A stretch of DNA of 64,000 nucleotides, from NCBI GenBank assembly GCA_041390105.1, contig JAWKQO010000002.1, forward strand, positions 372,001 through 436,000, written 5' to 3'. The position numbers were made by a program, and so were the translations under genes. Positions within the stretch are counted from its first letter, which is position 1, and the number at the start of each line of letters is the position of its first letter. Shown here piece by piece: positions 42,243 through 50,875 of the stretch. The stretch is from Gemmatimonadota bacterium. Lineage in GTDB: Bacteria; Gemmatimonadota; Gemmatimonadetes; Longimicrobiales; Gaopeijiaceae. Under the pieces are notes generated by a model. It was not told the origin of the DNA and did not search any database. It was given only the letters and a program-made list of their open reading frames with translations.

Positions 42243-42275
42243 GAGGGTGCCCTACGTGTGCAGAGCTTCCCTAGG
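42243..42275. repeat. possible relative of the 60-kb inverted-end sequence
   Basis: The stretch ending CAGAGCTTCCCTAG resembles the right arm of the element at 60286-60318 (CAGAACGTCCCTAG) and a GTGCCCTAC-type block precedes it, with one inserted base. It overlaps the stop codon of the beta-helix gene. No inverted partner is nearby. Confidence 0.3.
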
Positions 42276-43101
42276 GTCGGGGCAGCGAGCCGCGCAGCGC
42301 CGGATAGCGGGCCAGCTCCAGCAGCACGGGTACGGCAGCAGGGTCGTCGACCCGTAGCGTATCCAGCTCGGGGCAGCCGGCTCCGCTGCCGCTGGCGGAG
42401 ATCAGGTTGCCCAGGAAGGCGTTGAGCGTCCGAACCGTGTCCGCGCCCTCGATGGCACACCCGGACACGAGGAAGAGGTTGTCCACGACGACTACGTCGG
42501 CGCCCGTGGCTGCCTCGACACCGGTGACTCCGCCGTCGAAGATGCTATGACGAACACCAGCGCGACCGGCGGCCTCCACGAGGACGCCGGTCGGGATGGC
42601 GTCCAGAAGGATCCCGTCGGCGGTCAGAGAACCGCCGGTCACGGCGATCCCCGTCTCGGTGCCTGGGCCCGCCTGGAGGCGCACGTCGTCGAGCTCGACG
42701 ACCCCACTCTCCACCCGCACGACCTCCTGGGCGGAGGGGGCGCCGCGCACCGTCAGGTGCTCGATTCGACACCCGAGGCATTGGCGGACCGTGACGCCGC
42801 CCTCGAGAACGGTGGAGTCAGCTCCGGCTCCCGTGAGCACGATCCCGTCTCCGTGCAGGACCGCTCCGCCCTCCAGATGGTAGTCTCCGGCCGACAAGAC
42901 CAGCCGCACGGGTGTGCGGGCGGTGTCGATGGCGTCCTGCAAGCCAGCGGCTCCGCCCGTCGCGATCGCTTGCACCGGGAGGGGGGCCGACTCGACGCGC
43001 TCAATCGCGGGCGCCGGGCCTTCACCGCCACAGGCGGCAAGGGTCAGCAGAAGCAACTCGGCGCGGAGCGGGACGTGGCGGCGTCTCCTCGAAGTCATCA
43101 T
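42271..43101 (-). CDS. right-handed beta-helix lipoprotein
   Basis: A 276-residue protein with lipobox TLAAC (Cys24 from the ATG at 43101; a second ATG at 43098 is possible). Following a Pro-rich linker, the chain is a parallel beta-helix (pectate lyase-like): AGLQDAIDTARTPVRLVLSAGDYH, GDGIVLTGAGADSTVLEGG, CRIEHLTVRG and repeated turns. No catalytic residues of pectate lyases are apparent. Cys pairs (CLGCR and SGCAIEG, GAGCPEL) may form disulfides. The ATG overlaps the stop of the outer-membrane protein gene, so the pair is coupled. Confidence 0.75.
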   Translation of the reverse strand: MMTSRRRRHVPLRAELLLLTLAACGGEGPAPAIERVESAPLPVQAIATGGAAGLQDAIDTARTPVRLVLSAGDYHLEGGAVLHGDGIVLTGAGADSTVLEGGVTVRQCLGCRIEHLTVRGAPSAQEVVRVESGVVELDDVRLQAGPGTETGIAVTGGSLTADGILLDAIPTGVLVEAAGRAGVRHSIFDGGVTGVEAATGADVVVVDNLFLVSGCAIEGADTVRTLNAFLGNLISASGSGAGCPELDTLRVDDPAAVPVLLELARYPALRGSLPRP

Positions 43102-44387
43102 GCGTCACCTCCGCCTCGACGGAACGGTAGTCGCGGGTTCACCACCGTGTTGTAGATGGACCCGAATGTGAACTCCACACCCACGAACGTCGAGAACTCG
43201 AAGTCGGTGGCCAGGGCGCGTCGCCGCAGCAGGATCTCCTCGGGGGTGGCCTCTCGCTGCGGGAGGTACAGCTGGTCACGCACCCACTCATAGGATGCTC
43301 CGGCCCGCAGGGTGAGGCCACGCACGACCCGAAAGTTGAGGTTGCCGCGCGCCGCGATGGAGTACTTGCCGGGTTCGCTGAGGAACTGAAAGGCTCCGAG
43401 CGACGCGTTGGCGGACCCCCACGGCTCGCGCTGTTCCAACACCGCCACCAGCGCATGATCGACCAGAAACTCCTCGGTCTTGTCGAACAACGTGACCTCG
43501 GAATAGTCGAAGCGGTCCAGACCCACGGAGTATTCGATGGTGAACTGGCGACGCGTCGACTCCGGCCACGGATAGACGTTGTACTCGACCGCCGGAGCCA
43601 GTCGCAGCGTGAGGTCCTGATTGCGGCGGCTGTCATGGGCAGCGGACGCCTGGGCTCCGGCGGACCAATGCGTGCTCAGCGAGCGCACGGCCGAAACTTC
43701 GGCACTGTAGGAGCGCGTGAAGCTGAGCACTTCGGTGCTGTCGACATCGAAGCGGCTCTCCTGGTAGTTGCCGAACAAGCCAGTGACAATCTTCCACTCG
43801 TCAGTCAATCGTCTACCGATGAAGCTGCCGCGGGCGGAATACGACCGGACCGACGACTCGCCCGAGAAGGAGCCGTTGGCACCGGTCGTGAACACCCAGA
43901 AGTTCCAGGGATCGTCCTGGGGCCGCACCAGCCCTCGGCGCTCCAGCGAAGGGGATTCGGTGAGGCCGATGCGGAGTCGTGCGACCATGGAGGTGGTGGC
44001 TGCGTAGCGGACCAGACCCGCTGCCAATACACGTGTGAACCCTTCCCGTGTCTCGACGTCCGTCTGCGTCTCGAGCGCCGTATAGCGTAGCGTGTCCGCC
44101 TGGCCCTGAAAGCGTCCCTGACCCAGAAACGACACCTCCATGAGCTCCGCCCGCCCGCCCGTCCGCTGCGACGTGACCAGGACGTGGACGTCGGCCACCG
44201 CGCGATCTCGCACCCAAGTGACGAAGCCGACCTGCTCACGGTAGAAATCGAAGTCGCGACAGGATGCGCGTTGACAGTCCAGGAACACGCGGATCACGTC
44301 TTCCGTGCTTTCTGCGCTCTGCCCGCGGAGGGAGGCGGGCAGCACGAACAGCGAAACGATCAGTCCCGTGCGAAACGCACGGGTCAT
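43098..44387 (-). CDS. outer-membrane beta-barrel protein of unknown family
   Basis: A 429-residue protein with signal peptide (LIVSLFVLPASLRGQ). The mature part is rich in alternating aromatic/polar strands, with final strand EFTFGSIYNTVVNPRLPF ending close to the C-terminus. This suggests a transmembrane beta-barrel. An N-terminal plug-like segment has two Cys (DCQRASCRDF). No TonB box is seen. ATG 44387 overlaps the stop of the preceding gene and its stop overlaps the next start, so the three genes are coupled. Confidence 0.7.
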   Translation of the reverse strand: MTRAFRTGLIVSLFVLPASLRGQSAESTEDVIRVFLDCQRASCRDFDFYREQVGFVTWVRDRAVADVHVLVTSQRTGGRAELMEVSFLGQGRFQGQADTLRYTALETQTDVETREGFTRVLAAGLVRYAATTSMVARLRIGLTESPSLERRGLVRPQDDPWNFWVFTTGANGSFSGESSVRSYSARGSFIGRRLTDEWKIVTGLFGNYQESRFDVDSTEVLSFTRSYSAEVSAVRSLSTHWSAGAQASAAHDSRRNQDLTLRLAPAVEYNVYPWPESTRRQFTIEYSVGLDRFDYSEVTLFDKTEEFLVDHALVAVLEQREPWGSANASLGAFQFLSEPGKYSIAARGNLNFRVVRGLTLRAGASYEWVRDQLYLPQREATPEEILLRRRALATDFEFSTFVGVEFTFGSIYNTVVNPRLPFRRGGGDA

Positions 44388-44962
44388 CGAACCGGCACGA
44401 TCATGATGTGCGCACCCGGCGTGCCTCCGAACATGAGCCAGGGGCCGCCCGCCACGGGACGATCGGACAGGCCGGTCGATTCCGCAGTGGCCCAAGGCAC
44501 GTAGATGTTCCAACGCAGCGACGCACCGGGCGCAGTGCCGGTCGCCACGTCGAAGGCGCCACCGCTCAGGACGTAGAGGGACGCCGGCTTGTCCGGCATG
44601 GAGAGCCGACCCGCATCGGCCTCCGACCAACGAACGCGGTTGATCTCGTTTCCGTCCGTGGTCCCGGCTTCGCGCAGTGCGCGGCCCCGGGCCATGTAGG
44701 GCTCGAGCGATTCATGGTAGCAGGCCACGCTGAAGGTGTCGTCTCCGGGCGTGTCGGCCAGGCAGACCAGGTCTCCGCTGCCCTGTCGTAGCGTGACGAG
44801 CGCCCCGGAGCGGTCGAACCCGAGCACGGTGGCCGCGTCCCGCTTCTCCTCGGGCGCCGCCAGCAGGGCCGCCGTGATCTGCTGGGCGGCAGGCGGGACC
44901 TGGGCCGCCAGGCCGGAGGGAAGCAAACACAGGGCGCAGGCGATCGAGGAGAGGGCGCGCAT
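44384..44962 (-). CDS. exported protein of unknown function
   Basis: A 192-residue protein assuming ATG 44962 with GGAG 11 bases upstream; a longer N-terminus from 45022 is possible but lacks sense as a signal peptide. The signal ends PSGLAAQ. The mature chain has the segments DAATVLGFDRSGALVTLRQGSG, DTFSVACYHESLEPYMARG and WLMFGGTPGAHIMIVPVR. No family is recognised. First of three overlapping genes with the beta-barrel and the beta-helix lipoprotein; a joint envelope assembly is likely. Confidence 0.65.
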   Translation of the reverse strand: MRALSSIACALCLLPSGLAAQVPPAAQQITAALLAAPEEKRDAATVLGFDRSGALVTLRQGSGDLVCLADTPGDDTFSVACYHESLEPYMARGRALREAGTTDGNEINRVRWSEADAGRLSMPDKPASLYVLSGGAFDVATGTAPGASLRWNIYVPWATAESTGLSDRPVAGGPWLMFGGTPGAHIMIVPVR

Positions 44963-45015
44963 CGAGGGTCGTGCTCCAAGGAAGGGGGACGGGGTGAACA
45001 GGTGCTTCGAGTGGC

Positions 45016-45546
45016 TCACCACCCCTCCCGCTCACGGAGGGCAGTGATGTGCGCGATGTGGTGTCGACCGTGCCATTCGTAGAGCTGCAGCGTGACGCGC
45101 ACCGAGATCTCGTTCCACTCCGGATGTCGGAACGTGCGGCTCAGCTGCTCCGGGGCCAGTCCGCGCAGGAAGGCGATCCACCGCTCGTGCAGAACCGCCA
45201 GCAGGCGTAGCGACACGTCGATGGGGAGCTGGCTGTCGGGCAACTCGGCCCAGCGCGCCTCCTCGTACGTGCTGATCAGCGGCGTGTCTTCCGTCACGGC
45301 CTTCTTCATGCGCACATAGGCGTTCAGGTGACTGTCCGGTAGGTGATGCACCACCTGCCGCACCGTCCATCCCCCTGGGCGATAGGGAGTGTCGAGCTGT
45401 TGCTCGTCGAGTCCGGTCACCGCGGAGGCCACGGCCGCCGGCTGAGCGGCGAGCGCATCGATCAGGGAGCGTTCGGCGGAAGCGTCCAGCGCGCGGGGCG
45501 CGAACTTTCCGACCGGGTAGCGGAGTCGTTCGAGGTCGTCGGTCAT
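45016..45546 (-). CDS. DinB/YfiT-family putative metal-dependent transferase
   Basis: A 176-residue DinB-type four-helix protein of the YfiT group. The metal-binding histidines are visible in VVHHLPDSHLNAY and HGRHHIAHI, and RPGGWTVRQ is the family N-terminal motif. YfiT relatives include bacillithiol S-transferase BstA; whether this organism uses bacillithiol is not shown in the window. It is followed 53 bases later by the three-gene outer-membrane unit in the same direction. Confidence 0.88.
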   Translation of the reverse strand: MTDDLERLRYPVGKFAPRALDASAERSLIDALAAQPAAVASAVTGLDEQQLDTPYRPGGWTVRQVVHHLPDSHLNAYVRMKKAVTEDTPLISTYEEARWAELPDSQLPIDVSLRLLAVLHERWIAFLRGLAPEQLSRTFRHPEWNEISVRVTLQLYEWHGRHHIAHITALREREGW

Positions 45547-45637
45547 GTCGTCGGGTAGGGGTGGTGGAAGGTCAGGGCGCCTGGGAGCCTACCGGTCGAC
45601 GCCCGCGGGCGGTCCGTTGTTACGCGTCCCGGCCCTC

Positions 45638-46714
45638 TCAGAAGTCGATGGCGAAGGAGACCGCCCAGTAACGGATGTCGCCAGACCGGAACTGCCCGTG
45701 AGGCTGGGGTCCATCGTAGAAGTCCAGGGTCCACCGCACGGATCGCTCAGCCTGGAAAAAATCTCCGTACACCAAGCCGGCCGCCAGGTGCACCCAGGGC
45801 GTGCGGACGGGCGCGGTGGTGGCGTAGCGCGACCGGTTGGCCACGTCCCCGGCCAGGTAGAGGAGCTGCGGCTTGACCATGTGGTCGAGGAAGGAGTCGC
45901 GGACGCGCGCCGGATGGTCGTCGTCGGGGAAAAGCCGCCAGAATACCTCGAGGCCGCCTTGCGCCTCCCAAAGGCTTGCCAATCGCAGCGGGGGCTTGTC
46001 CGGCTCGAAGGCTGGGAAGGTCCCGTCCCAGTCCTTCGCGAATCCCTGCACATAGCGCCGCCCCCCACCATAGATCCGGCCGTAGACCGGGACGATGGAG
46101 GTCACCTGATCCGGGGAGTAGCGGTCATAGGCCAGGAGGGCTTCGTGGGCCTCGTAGCTGACGTTGTAGCGGATGAAGGTGGAGTCGACCACGGCTCCCA
46201 AGGTGAACTCGTCCCCGAGGTGGGTGCTCTCGTGGAAGAAACGCCACAGGAGCGACCAGTGCGTCAGCGGTCGGATGACCAGGGCCGCGCCGACCCTGAA
46301 ATCGGTGTTGACCACATCCGAAGAGCGCGTGTCGAGATCGATCAGCGTGTGCGCCGACGCCTCCAGTGCCAGGGCCAGGCCCCGCACCTCCATGCAGTTC
46401 TCGGGCGGGTCTCGGTAGAAGTTGGCGCCCAGCACGGGGAAATGTTCGCCGAGCGAGACGTCGAAGAACCGATGGTCCCCATCGGCGGTGCTCGAGGTGA
46501 AGGGCAGGGCCTCGTCCCGGTAGGCGCGCGCCGAGAATTTCGGCGATCGCACGTCCGCAATCGGTGGCTTGAAGTACTGGTAGTCCTGGAACGCGTAGAT
46601 GCGCCGGTAGTCGTGGGTCGCCGTGCAGTGCTCGGCCGGCTCCTGGGCGGCCGCTGGGACGGCAAGGCACAGCGAGGCGGTGCACACGAGAAGAAATGCG
46701 GTCTGGCGACTCAT
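45638..46714 (-). CDS. DUF1207 family outer-membrane protein
   Basis: A 358-residue exported protein (signal VCTASLCLAVPAAAQ). It carries the DUF1207 landmarks: a SPKFSARAYRDE region, FFDVSLGEHFPVLG, WRFFHESTHLGDEF and YVQGFAKDWDGTFP. Regular alternating strands and a terminal aromatic end AVSFAIDF indicate a beta-barrel. Function unknown for the family. It stands alone, divergent from the rhomboid gene. Confidence 0.85.
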   Translation of the reverse strand: MSRQTAFLLVCTASLCLAVPAAAQEPAEHCTATHDYRRIYAFQDYQYFKPPIADVRSPKFSARAYRDEALPFTSSTADGDHRFFDVSLGEHFPVLGANFYRDPPENCMEVRGLALALEASAHTLIDLDTRSSDVVNTDFRVGAALVIRPLTHWSLLWRFFHESTHLGDEFTLGAVVDSTFIRYNVSYEAHEALLAYDRYSPDQVTSIVPVYGRIYGGGRRYVQGFAKDWDGTFPAFEPDKPPLRLASLWEAQGGLEVFWRLFPDDDHPARVRDSFLDHMVKPQLLYLAGDVANRSRYATTAPVRTPWVHLAAGLVYGDFFQAERSVRWTLDFYDGPQPHGQFRSGDIRYWAVSFAIDF

Positions 46715-46943
46715 AGGCGTCGGGTGCGGGGAGGGCACGTCGCGACCTGGCAAGCGGCCCCGATCGCCAGCGTTTCCCTCGTGGCGACCTCGGTGGGCCG
46801 GGTATGGTCGGACGGTCGCCCCGGGTGGGGCCCTCGTCAAGGAATCGCTATGTTGAAACCTTCCCGTCCCGGCCAGGGGTAGGGACAGGGCGGAACCGGG
46901 GTCGCTCCGGCCGCCCGCCGTTCTTCAAGGAGGACCGAGCGCT

Positions 46944-47732
46944 TTGATCGGCATGACGCCCTGGGTGATGCGACTCCTGGTCGCCAACGTGGTGGTCTTC
47001 TTCGCCACCCAGGCCGCTCCCCAGCTCCGCCTCGTCCTGGCCTTCCAGCCGCTTGCCTTCGCGTCCACGCCGTGGACCCTGTTCACGTACATGTTCGTGC
47101 ACGCGAACGGGTGGCACCTGCTGTTCAACATGATCGGCCTGTTCTTCTTCGGACCTCGGTTGGAGCTGCGACTGGGGAGCCGAAGCTTTCTGTGGCTGTA
47201 TTTCCTGGCCGGGTTGGGTGGCGCGCTGTTCTCCTTCCTCGAGCCACGGGCGGCGGTGATCGGCGCCTCGGCGGCGGTGTACGGCGTCCTTCTGGGCTTC
47301 GCGTACTTCTGGCCCCGGGAATTGATCTACATCTGGGGCGTGTTGCCGGTACAGGCTTGGATGCTGGCCAGCTTCTTCGTTTTCGTGAGTCTCTGGAGCG
47401 GGGTATCCGGTGTGCGGGACGGTACGGCGCACTTCGCGCATCTGGGTGGGCTGGCCACCGGCTTCCTGTACCTCTGGTTCGCGGAGCAGCGGCGCAAGGC
47501 GCGGGTGAAGGCCTTTCGGCCGGATCCGGTCAACCACGGGTCGCGCTTCCAGACGCCTGGCTCGCGGGAGCGGGACGCGTTGGTTCGTTGGCGGGCCATC
47601 GACCGCAGCCAGCTGCACGCCTTGAACCGGGACGAGGTGGAGCAGCTCCTGGACCGGGCCGAGAGCGAGGGAGTGGGCAGCCTCTCGTCCGACGAGCGGG
47701 CGTTCCTGGACCGGATGTCAGGCGTGCCCTGA
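46944..47732 (+). CDS. rhomboid-family intramembrane serine protease
   Basis: A 262-residue protein with six membrane helices and a 75-residue cytoplasmic tail. TTG 46944 is preferred since AAGGAGG lies 10 bases upstream; an ATG at 46953 is poorly spaced. The catalytic dyad is S109 in VIGASAAVYG and H163 in GTAHFAHLGG; the helix 2 motif HANGWHLLFNM is present. It probably cleaves membrane-anchored proteins. The C-terminal tail ends with a charged helical segment (RDEVEQLLDRAESEGVG) seen in several Gemmatimonadota-like rhomboids. Substrates unknown. Confidence 0.92.
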   Translation: MIGMTPWVMRLLVANVVVFFATQAAPQLRLVLAFQPLAFASTPWTLFTYMFVHANGWHLLFNMIGLFFFGPRLELRLGSRSFLWLYFLAGLGGALFSFLEPRAAVIGASAAVYGVLLGFAYFWPRELIYIWGVLPVQAWMLASFFVFVSLWSGVSGVRDGTAHFAHLGGLATGFLYLWFAEQRRKARVKAFRPDPVNHGSRFQTPGSRERDALVRWRAIDRSQLHALNRDEVEQLLDRAESEGVGSLSSDERAFLDRMSGVP

Positions 47733-47810
47733 GGCCCGGCCGACTCGTCGCCTCACTTCCTCGAACAGCGCGCCGCTCGGCGCGGCACGCCGACTCGGGC
47801 GGCGCGTCCC

Positions 47811-48431
47811 CTAGGGGATCTCCGGCACTCGGGTGCGCGGCCGGTCGGTCTCGAAGGTCAGAGGGTCGATCTCGGACCAGGTCCCGCCCCGCTCGGCGTA
47901 GATCAGCGTGCGGCTTCCGCCCCCCTGGAGCGGGTAGGCAAAGAAGAGCCGCCCGCCCCGCGTGTAGAAGTTCCCGCCACCCGCGTAGTCGAAGAGATCC
48001 TCCCTCCCGAGCTCGGAGAGGCGGAACTTCCTGAGGGCGGTCCCGGTGGACTCGAAGGCCCGGATCCGCGGGGGCGAACCGCTGCCGTCTTCGTGGCCCA
48101 CGACGATGTCCTCGCTCCCGTTCTCACTCAGGTCCACCACCCAGAGGTCGCTGGGATAGCCCATGCCCTCGACCTCCAGGGTCTCACGACGTCCGGCCGT
48201 CCATTGCACGCGCAGGGTCAAGGTGCCGTCTTCGCAGGCTTCATCATCCTCCAGTACGGCGATGATCTCGAGGCTGGACCCTTTGGCTTCGACACGCCGT
48301 TGGCAGTTGGGGACGGCTGTGACCATCGCCTCTTCGACCATCGTGTCAGGCGTTGCCTCGCCACGGTCCCGGCCGCAGCCCGCGGCGAGCAGGGCGGCGC
48401 AACCGACCTGTAGAAGTGGGGAGCGCCTCAC
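47811..48431 (-). CDS. putative lipoprotein at the end of the peptide-modification operon
   Basis: A 206-residue protein. GTG 48431 overlaps the S51 peptidase stop by 4 bases. The signal ends LLAAGC (Cys19). The mature chain has a small Cys pair (CQRRVE and CEDGT), and VVDLSENGSEDIVVGHEDGSG, an FG-GAP/VCBS-like turn, followed by FYTRGGRLFFAYPLQGGG. No family can be named. Coupling to the S51 gene suggests a joint envelope role. Confidence 0.7.
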   Translation of the reverse strand: MRRSPLLQVGCAALLAAGCGRDRGEATPDTMVEEAMVTAVPNCQRRVEAKGSSLEIIAVLEDDEACEDGTLTLRVQWTAGRRETLEVEGMGYPSDLWVVDLSENGSEDIVVGHEDGSGSPPRIRAFESTGTALRKFRLSELGREDLFDYAGGGNFYTRGGRLFFAYPLQGGGSRTLIYAERGGTWSEIDPLTFETDRPRTRVPEIP

Positions 48432-49342
48432 CGTGGAGCCCCTGAAGGCCAAGGCTTCTTCTCGATGCGCGGCAGAGGTTGATTGCGCACCGCGGGACGC
48501 GCGGCCAGTCGAGCGGCCAGATCGAAGTGGTCCCCGGGCGCCAGGAAATAGAACTCTCCACCCGTGTCGATCTGACTCTGCCGATCGTAGATGGCGACGT
48601 ACCCGCGTCCCATGACCTCGAATTCGTCTCCCTGGACGACAATGGCGGTGTTCTCGTCGATGCCGATCCCCAGGAGCTCGGGCTTGGCGCGGATCACCTC
48701 GATCAGATCGAAGTGCCGGTTGCGGCGCAGGAGGTGCTGGTCGATCCCCGCGTTCCGCAGGAAGCCGAAGCCCACCTCGTGGTCCCCCATCATGATCTCG
48801 TTGCTCTCGGTGTCGCCGCGTACCAGGTAGGAGCCCTGGATGGTGGCGCCTGCGGAAGAGCCACCGATCACGCCGCCCCGCTGCAGGAGGCGTTCCAGCT
48901 CCTCCTGGACCCGGGTGCCGAGATAGGCGTCGGCCAGGCGCCACTGGCGTCCGCCCGGGAACCAGACACCGGTGGCTCGCCTCAGGGGCTCCACGAACGT
49001 CTCCTGGTCCGCTTCGCTCCGGTCGTAGGTGTGCAGGACCGTCAGGTCGTTGGCGCCGGCGGCGCGTAGCGGGTCCAGCCCGGGATAGTACTGGTCGTAG
49101 TCGTCCTCCCCGCCCGCCGTTGGAATCACCACGATGTGGGACTGCGGGCCCCCGGCCAGCTCCACGAATCGCTGCCAGATGGCGGGGTCGGTCAGGCCCC
49201 CACCGACGATGACGAGCGAGCCGTGCTCAGGGCCCACCGTCTGGGCCGTCAGCGGCCCGGTGCCCATCCCCGCGATCAGCCCCACCGGGAGGGCGGCGAT
49301 CGACAGGGCCCCTCGGAAGCGGTCAGTCGTCGTTCGGCACAT
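48428..49342 (-). CDS. cyanophycinase-like S51 peptidase, exported
   Basis: A 304-residue protein with a signal peptide (AALPVGLIAGMGTGPLTAQ). ATG 49342 with GGAG 5 bases upstream overlaps the end of the short Met-rich peptide gene by 20 bp. S51 features: SLVIVGGGLTD, the nucleophile S163 in GGSSAGAT, FPGGRQWRLADAYLGT, and the late GIGIDENTAIVV. Cyanophycinase hydrolyses beta-aspartyl-Arg dipeptide bonds; relatives cleave Asp-containing peptides. Here the likely substrate is a peptide product of the same operon. Confidence 0.88.
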   Translation of the reverse strand: MCRTTTDRFRGALSIAALPVGLIAGMGTGPLTAQTVGPEHGSLVIVGGGLTDPAIWQRFVELAGGPQSHIVVIPTAGGEDDYDQYYPGLDPLRAAGANDLTVLHTYDRSEADQETFVEPLRRATGVWFPGGRQWRLADAYLGTRVQEELERLLQRGGVIGGSSAGATIQGSYLVRGDTESNEIMMGDHEVGFGFLRNAGIDQHLLRRNRHFDLIEVIRAKPELLGIGIDENTAIVVQGDEFEVMGRGYVAIYDRQSQIDTGGEFYFLAPGDHFDLAARLAARPAVRNQPLPRIEKKPWPSGAPR

Positions 49343-49592
49343 CGGGACTCCACGGCGCTGGGGGAGAGGGCGTCGGAGGTGGAGAGGCACGGAACGGAAA
49401 CATGAACGGCATGCCCTTCATGAACATGTTTCCCTTGAAGAACATGGTCATCATCCCCATCCCCATCATCTTGGGGGAGACCTGGGCGGACGCGTGGGTA
49501 GGCGCGGCCAGCGTGCGGATGATGGGGGCCGCGTATGCGCTGGTCTTGGCGATCCTGCGCAGGAATTCCCGGCGATCGGATGGGTCGCTCAC
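49323..49592 (-). CDS. Tat-type small peptide with Met/Phe-rich segment (putative RiPP precursor)
   Basis: An 89-residue protein. GTG 49592 follows GGAGGAGGAG and overlaps the methyltransferase stop by 4 bases. Residues 7-37 resemble a twin-Arg signal (DRREFLRRIAK, then ending APTHASAQ). Residues 41-67 contain ten Met and six Phe with Gly and three Lys, an extreme composition. The C-terminus is Pro-rich (residues 69-87) and ends NDD. Short Tat-like peptides beside HprK-like/PqqD-like genes suggest this is the modified substrate. A Met-rich copper-binding peptide is the alternative. No homologous family is recognised. Confidence 0.75.
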   Translation of the reverse strand: MSDPSDRREFLRRIAKTSAYAAPIIRTLAAPTHASAQVSPKMMGMGMMTMFFKGNMFMKGMPFMFPFRASPPPTPSPPAPWSPDVPNDD

Positions 49593-50551
49593 GGTGTCTC
49601 CTCCTCCGGGAAGATATCATCGAGCGCTGCCGGCTCCGAAGCGAATTCGTGGCCGCTGCGGCACACCGCGCCGCTCCGTGCCTCCCAATGCAGCCATCCA
49701 GGGGCGCCGTCTCTCAGGGGCTGGGGAGCCACGGACGCGATGCACGGACTCCCCGCCGCAACCGCCAACGGCTCGGCGAACGGGAGGAAGACCTGGCCCC
49801 AGGGACCACAGGCCGGTCCCGGGCGGTTGCTGACCCGGTGCCCGGCCGCGACCTCCAGCTCGAACCAGAGCGCCAGACCGTGCACCGAACAGGGAGCCTC
49901 GAACGCCCAGGTGGCCGTGCCCCCCAGCGCCGCGGCCGAGGGCACCGGAAGCAGGGAGGGGGACGCGATCCGCACCGGTGGGGCGGCCAGCTCCTCGGGA
50001 GTCAGCGACACCGCGTGCGGCGTGTTCTCAGCGTAGGAAAGGGTGGGGGCCCAGTCGATGCCGTAGGCCTCGAAACGGTCGCGGCGCAGAGGCAGGAGAG
50101 ACTCCCACAACCGCGCGGACGACACCGGAGCGAGAAACAACTCGGCTCGATCGGGGACCATCTGTCCCTCGGGGGCCAGGTAGCGTGCCTGGGCCCGTGC
50201 CAGCATACGCCAGGTGTCGCAGTCCAGCAGCCGGGTGGAGAAGTCCTCGAACACCAGGAGGTCCACCGGCTCCGGTAGGGTGACGTCCGGCACACGGCCG
50301 CGCAGCCACTGGATCGAACCGGCAAGCCCATTGTGCGCCGCTACGGCCTCAGCGACGTGTACGATGGCCTCGGTGTCGACGGCCCACACCCGGCTCGCGC
50401 CCGCCCGGACGGCGAAGAGCGCGAAGGTGCCGAGCCCCGTGCCGATCTCCAGAACCCGGTCGCCCGGGTGCACCCGCTCTGTGAGCGCAACCTGGAAGGC
50501 CCGGATGCGGGCTTCGTCCGCGAGCAGACTGTGATAGTAGCCGACGCTCAT
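49589..50551 (-). CDS. PRMT-like SAM-dependent methyltransferase
   Basis: A 320-residue enzyme. ATG 50551 overlaps the PqqD-like stop by 4 bases. Class I motif I is VLEIGTGLGTFA (33-44), with acidic motif post I in WAVDTE and N-L-A-G motif II. The layout YYHSLLADEARIRAF before motif I and FEDFSTRLLD in place of the PRMT double-E loop, followed by a beta-barrel-like C-terminal region (residues 170-320), resembles protein arginine methyltransferases. Only part of the double-E pair is conserved, so the methylated atom may differ. Likely target is the small peptide encoded next. Confidence 0.82.
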   Translation of the reverse strand: MSVGYYHSLLADEARIRAFQVALTERVHPGDRVLEIGTGLGTFALFAVRAGASRVWAVDTEAIVHVAEAVAAHNGLAGSIQWLRGRVPDVTLPEPVDLLVFEDFSTRLLDCDTWRMLARAQARYLAPEGQMVPDRAELFLAPVSSARLWESLLPLRRDRFEAYGIDWAPTLSYAENTPHAVSLTPEELAAPPVRIASPSLLPVPSAAALGGTATWAFEAPCSVHGLALWFELEVAAGHRVSNRPGPACGPWGQVFLPFAEPLAVAAGSPCIASVAPQPLRDGAPGWLHWEARSGAVCRSGHEFASEPAALDDIFPEEETP

Positions 50552-50844
50552 CGCAGGAGTCCCTGGGCGTCCAGGTTCGCCAGCGCGGCGTCCACGTCGG
50601 CGCGTATGCCCTCGAGCGAAGGTCGACCGTCGAAGTCCTCCCAGATCGCCCGAGCGATGGCGTCGCGGGTGCGCGTGCCGTCGCAGCAGAGCCATACCAT
50701 GGCCGCCGCGAGGTTGAGCACGTGCACCCGGTCCGTGGTCGGATCCAGGATGACCCACTCGTCCTTTAGGGGGCGGAAGACCACATCGGAGCGGCCCCGC
50801 GGACGGGCATCCGGCTCCGCTGCGGGATGGGAAGGCGACGACAT
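50548..50844 (-). CDS. PqqD-like peptide-binding protein
   Basis: A 98-residue protein starting at ATG 50844. It has the PqqD winged-helix fold: VVFRPLKDEWVILDPTTDRVHVLN, AAMVWLCCDGTRTRDAIAR and a C-terminal DVDAALANLDAQGLL helix. PqqD-type proteins bind leader peptides and present them to modifying enzymes. Located between a HprK-like kinase and a methyltransferase, so a role as RiPP recognition element is likely. Two adjacent Cys (WLCC) are unusual. Confidence 0.87.
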   Translation of the reverse strand: MSSPSHPAAEPDARPRGRSDVVFRPLKDEWVILDPTTDRVHVLNLAAAMVWLCCDGTRTRDAIARAIWEDFDGRPSLEGIRADVDAALANLDAQGLLR

Positions 50845-50875
50845 GGCGCCAAGATGGGGGCTGCCGGGCCCTCCG

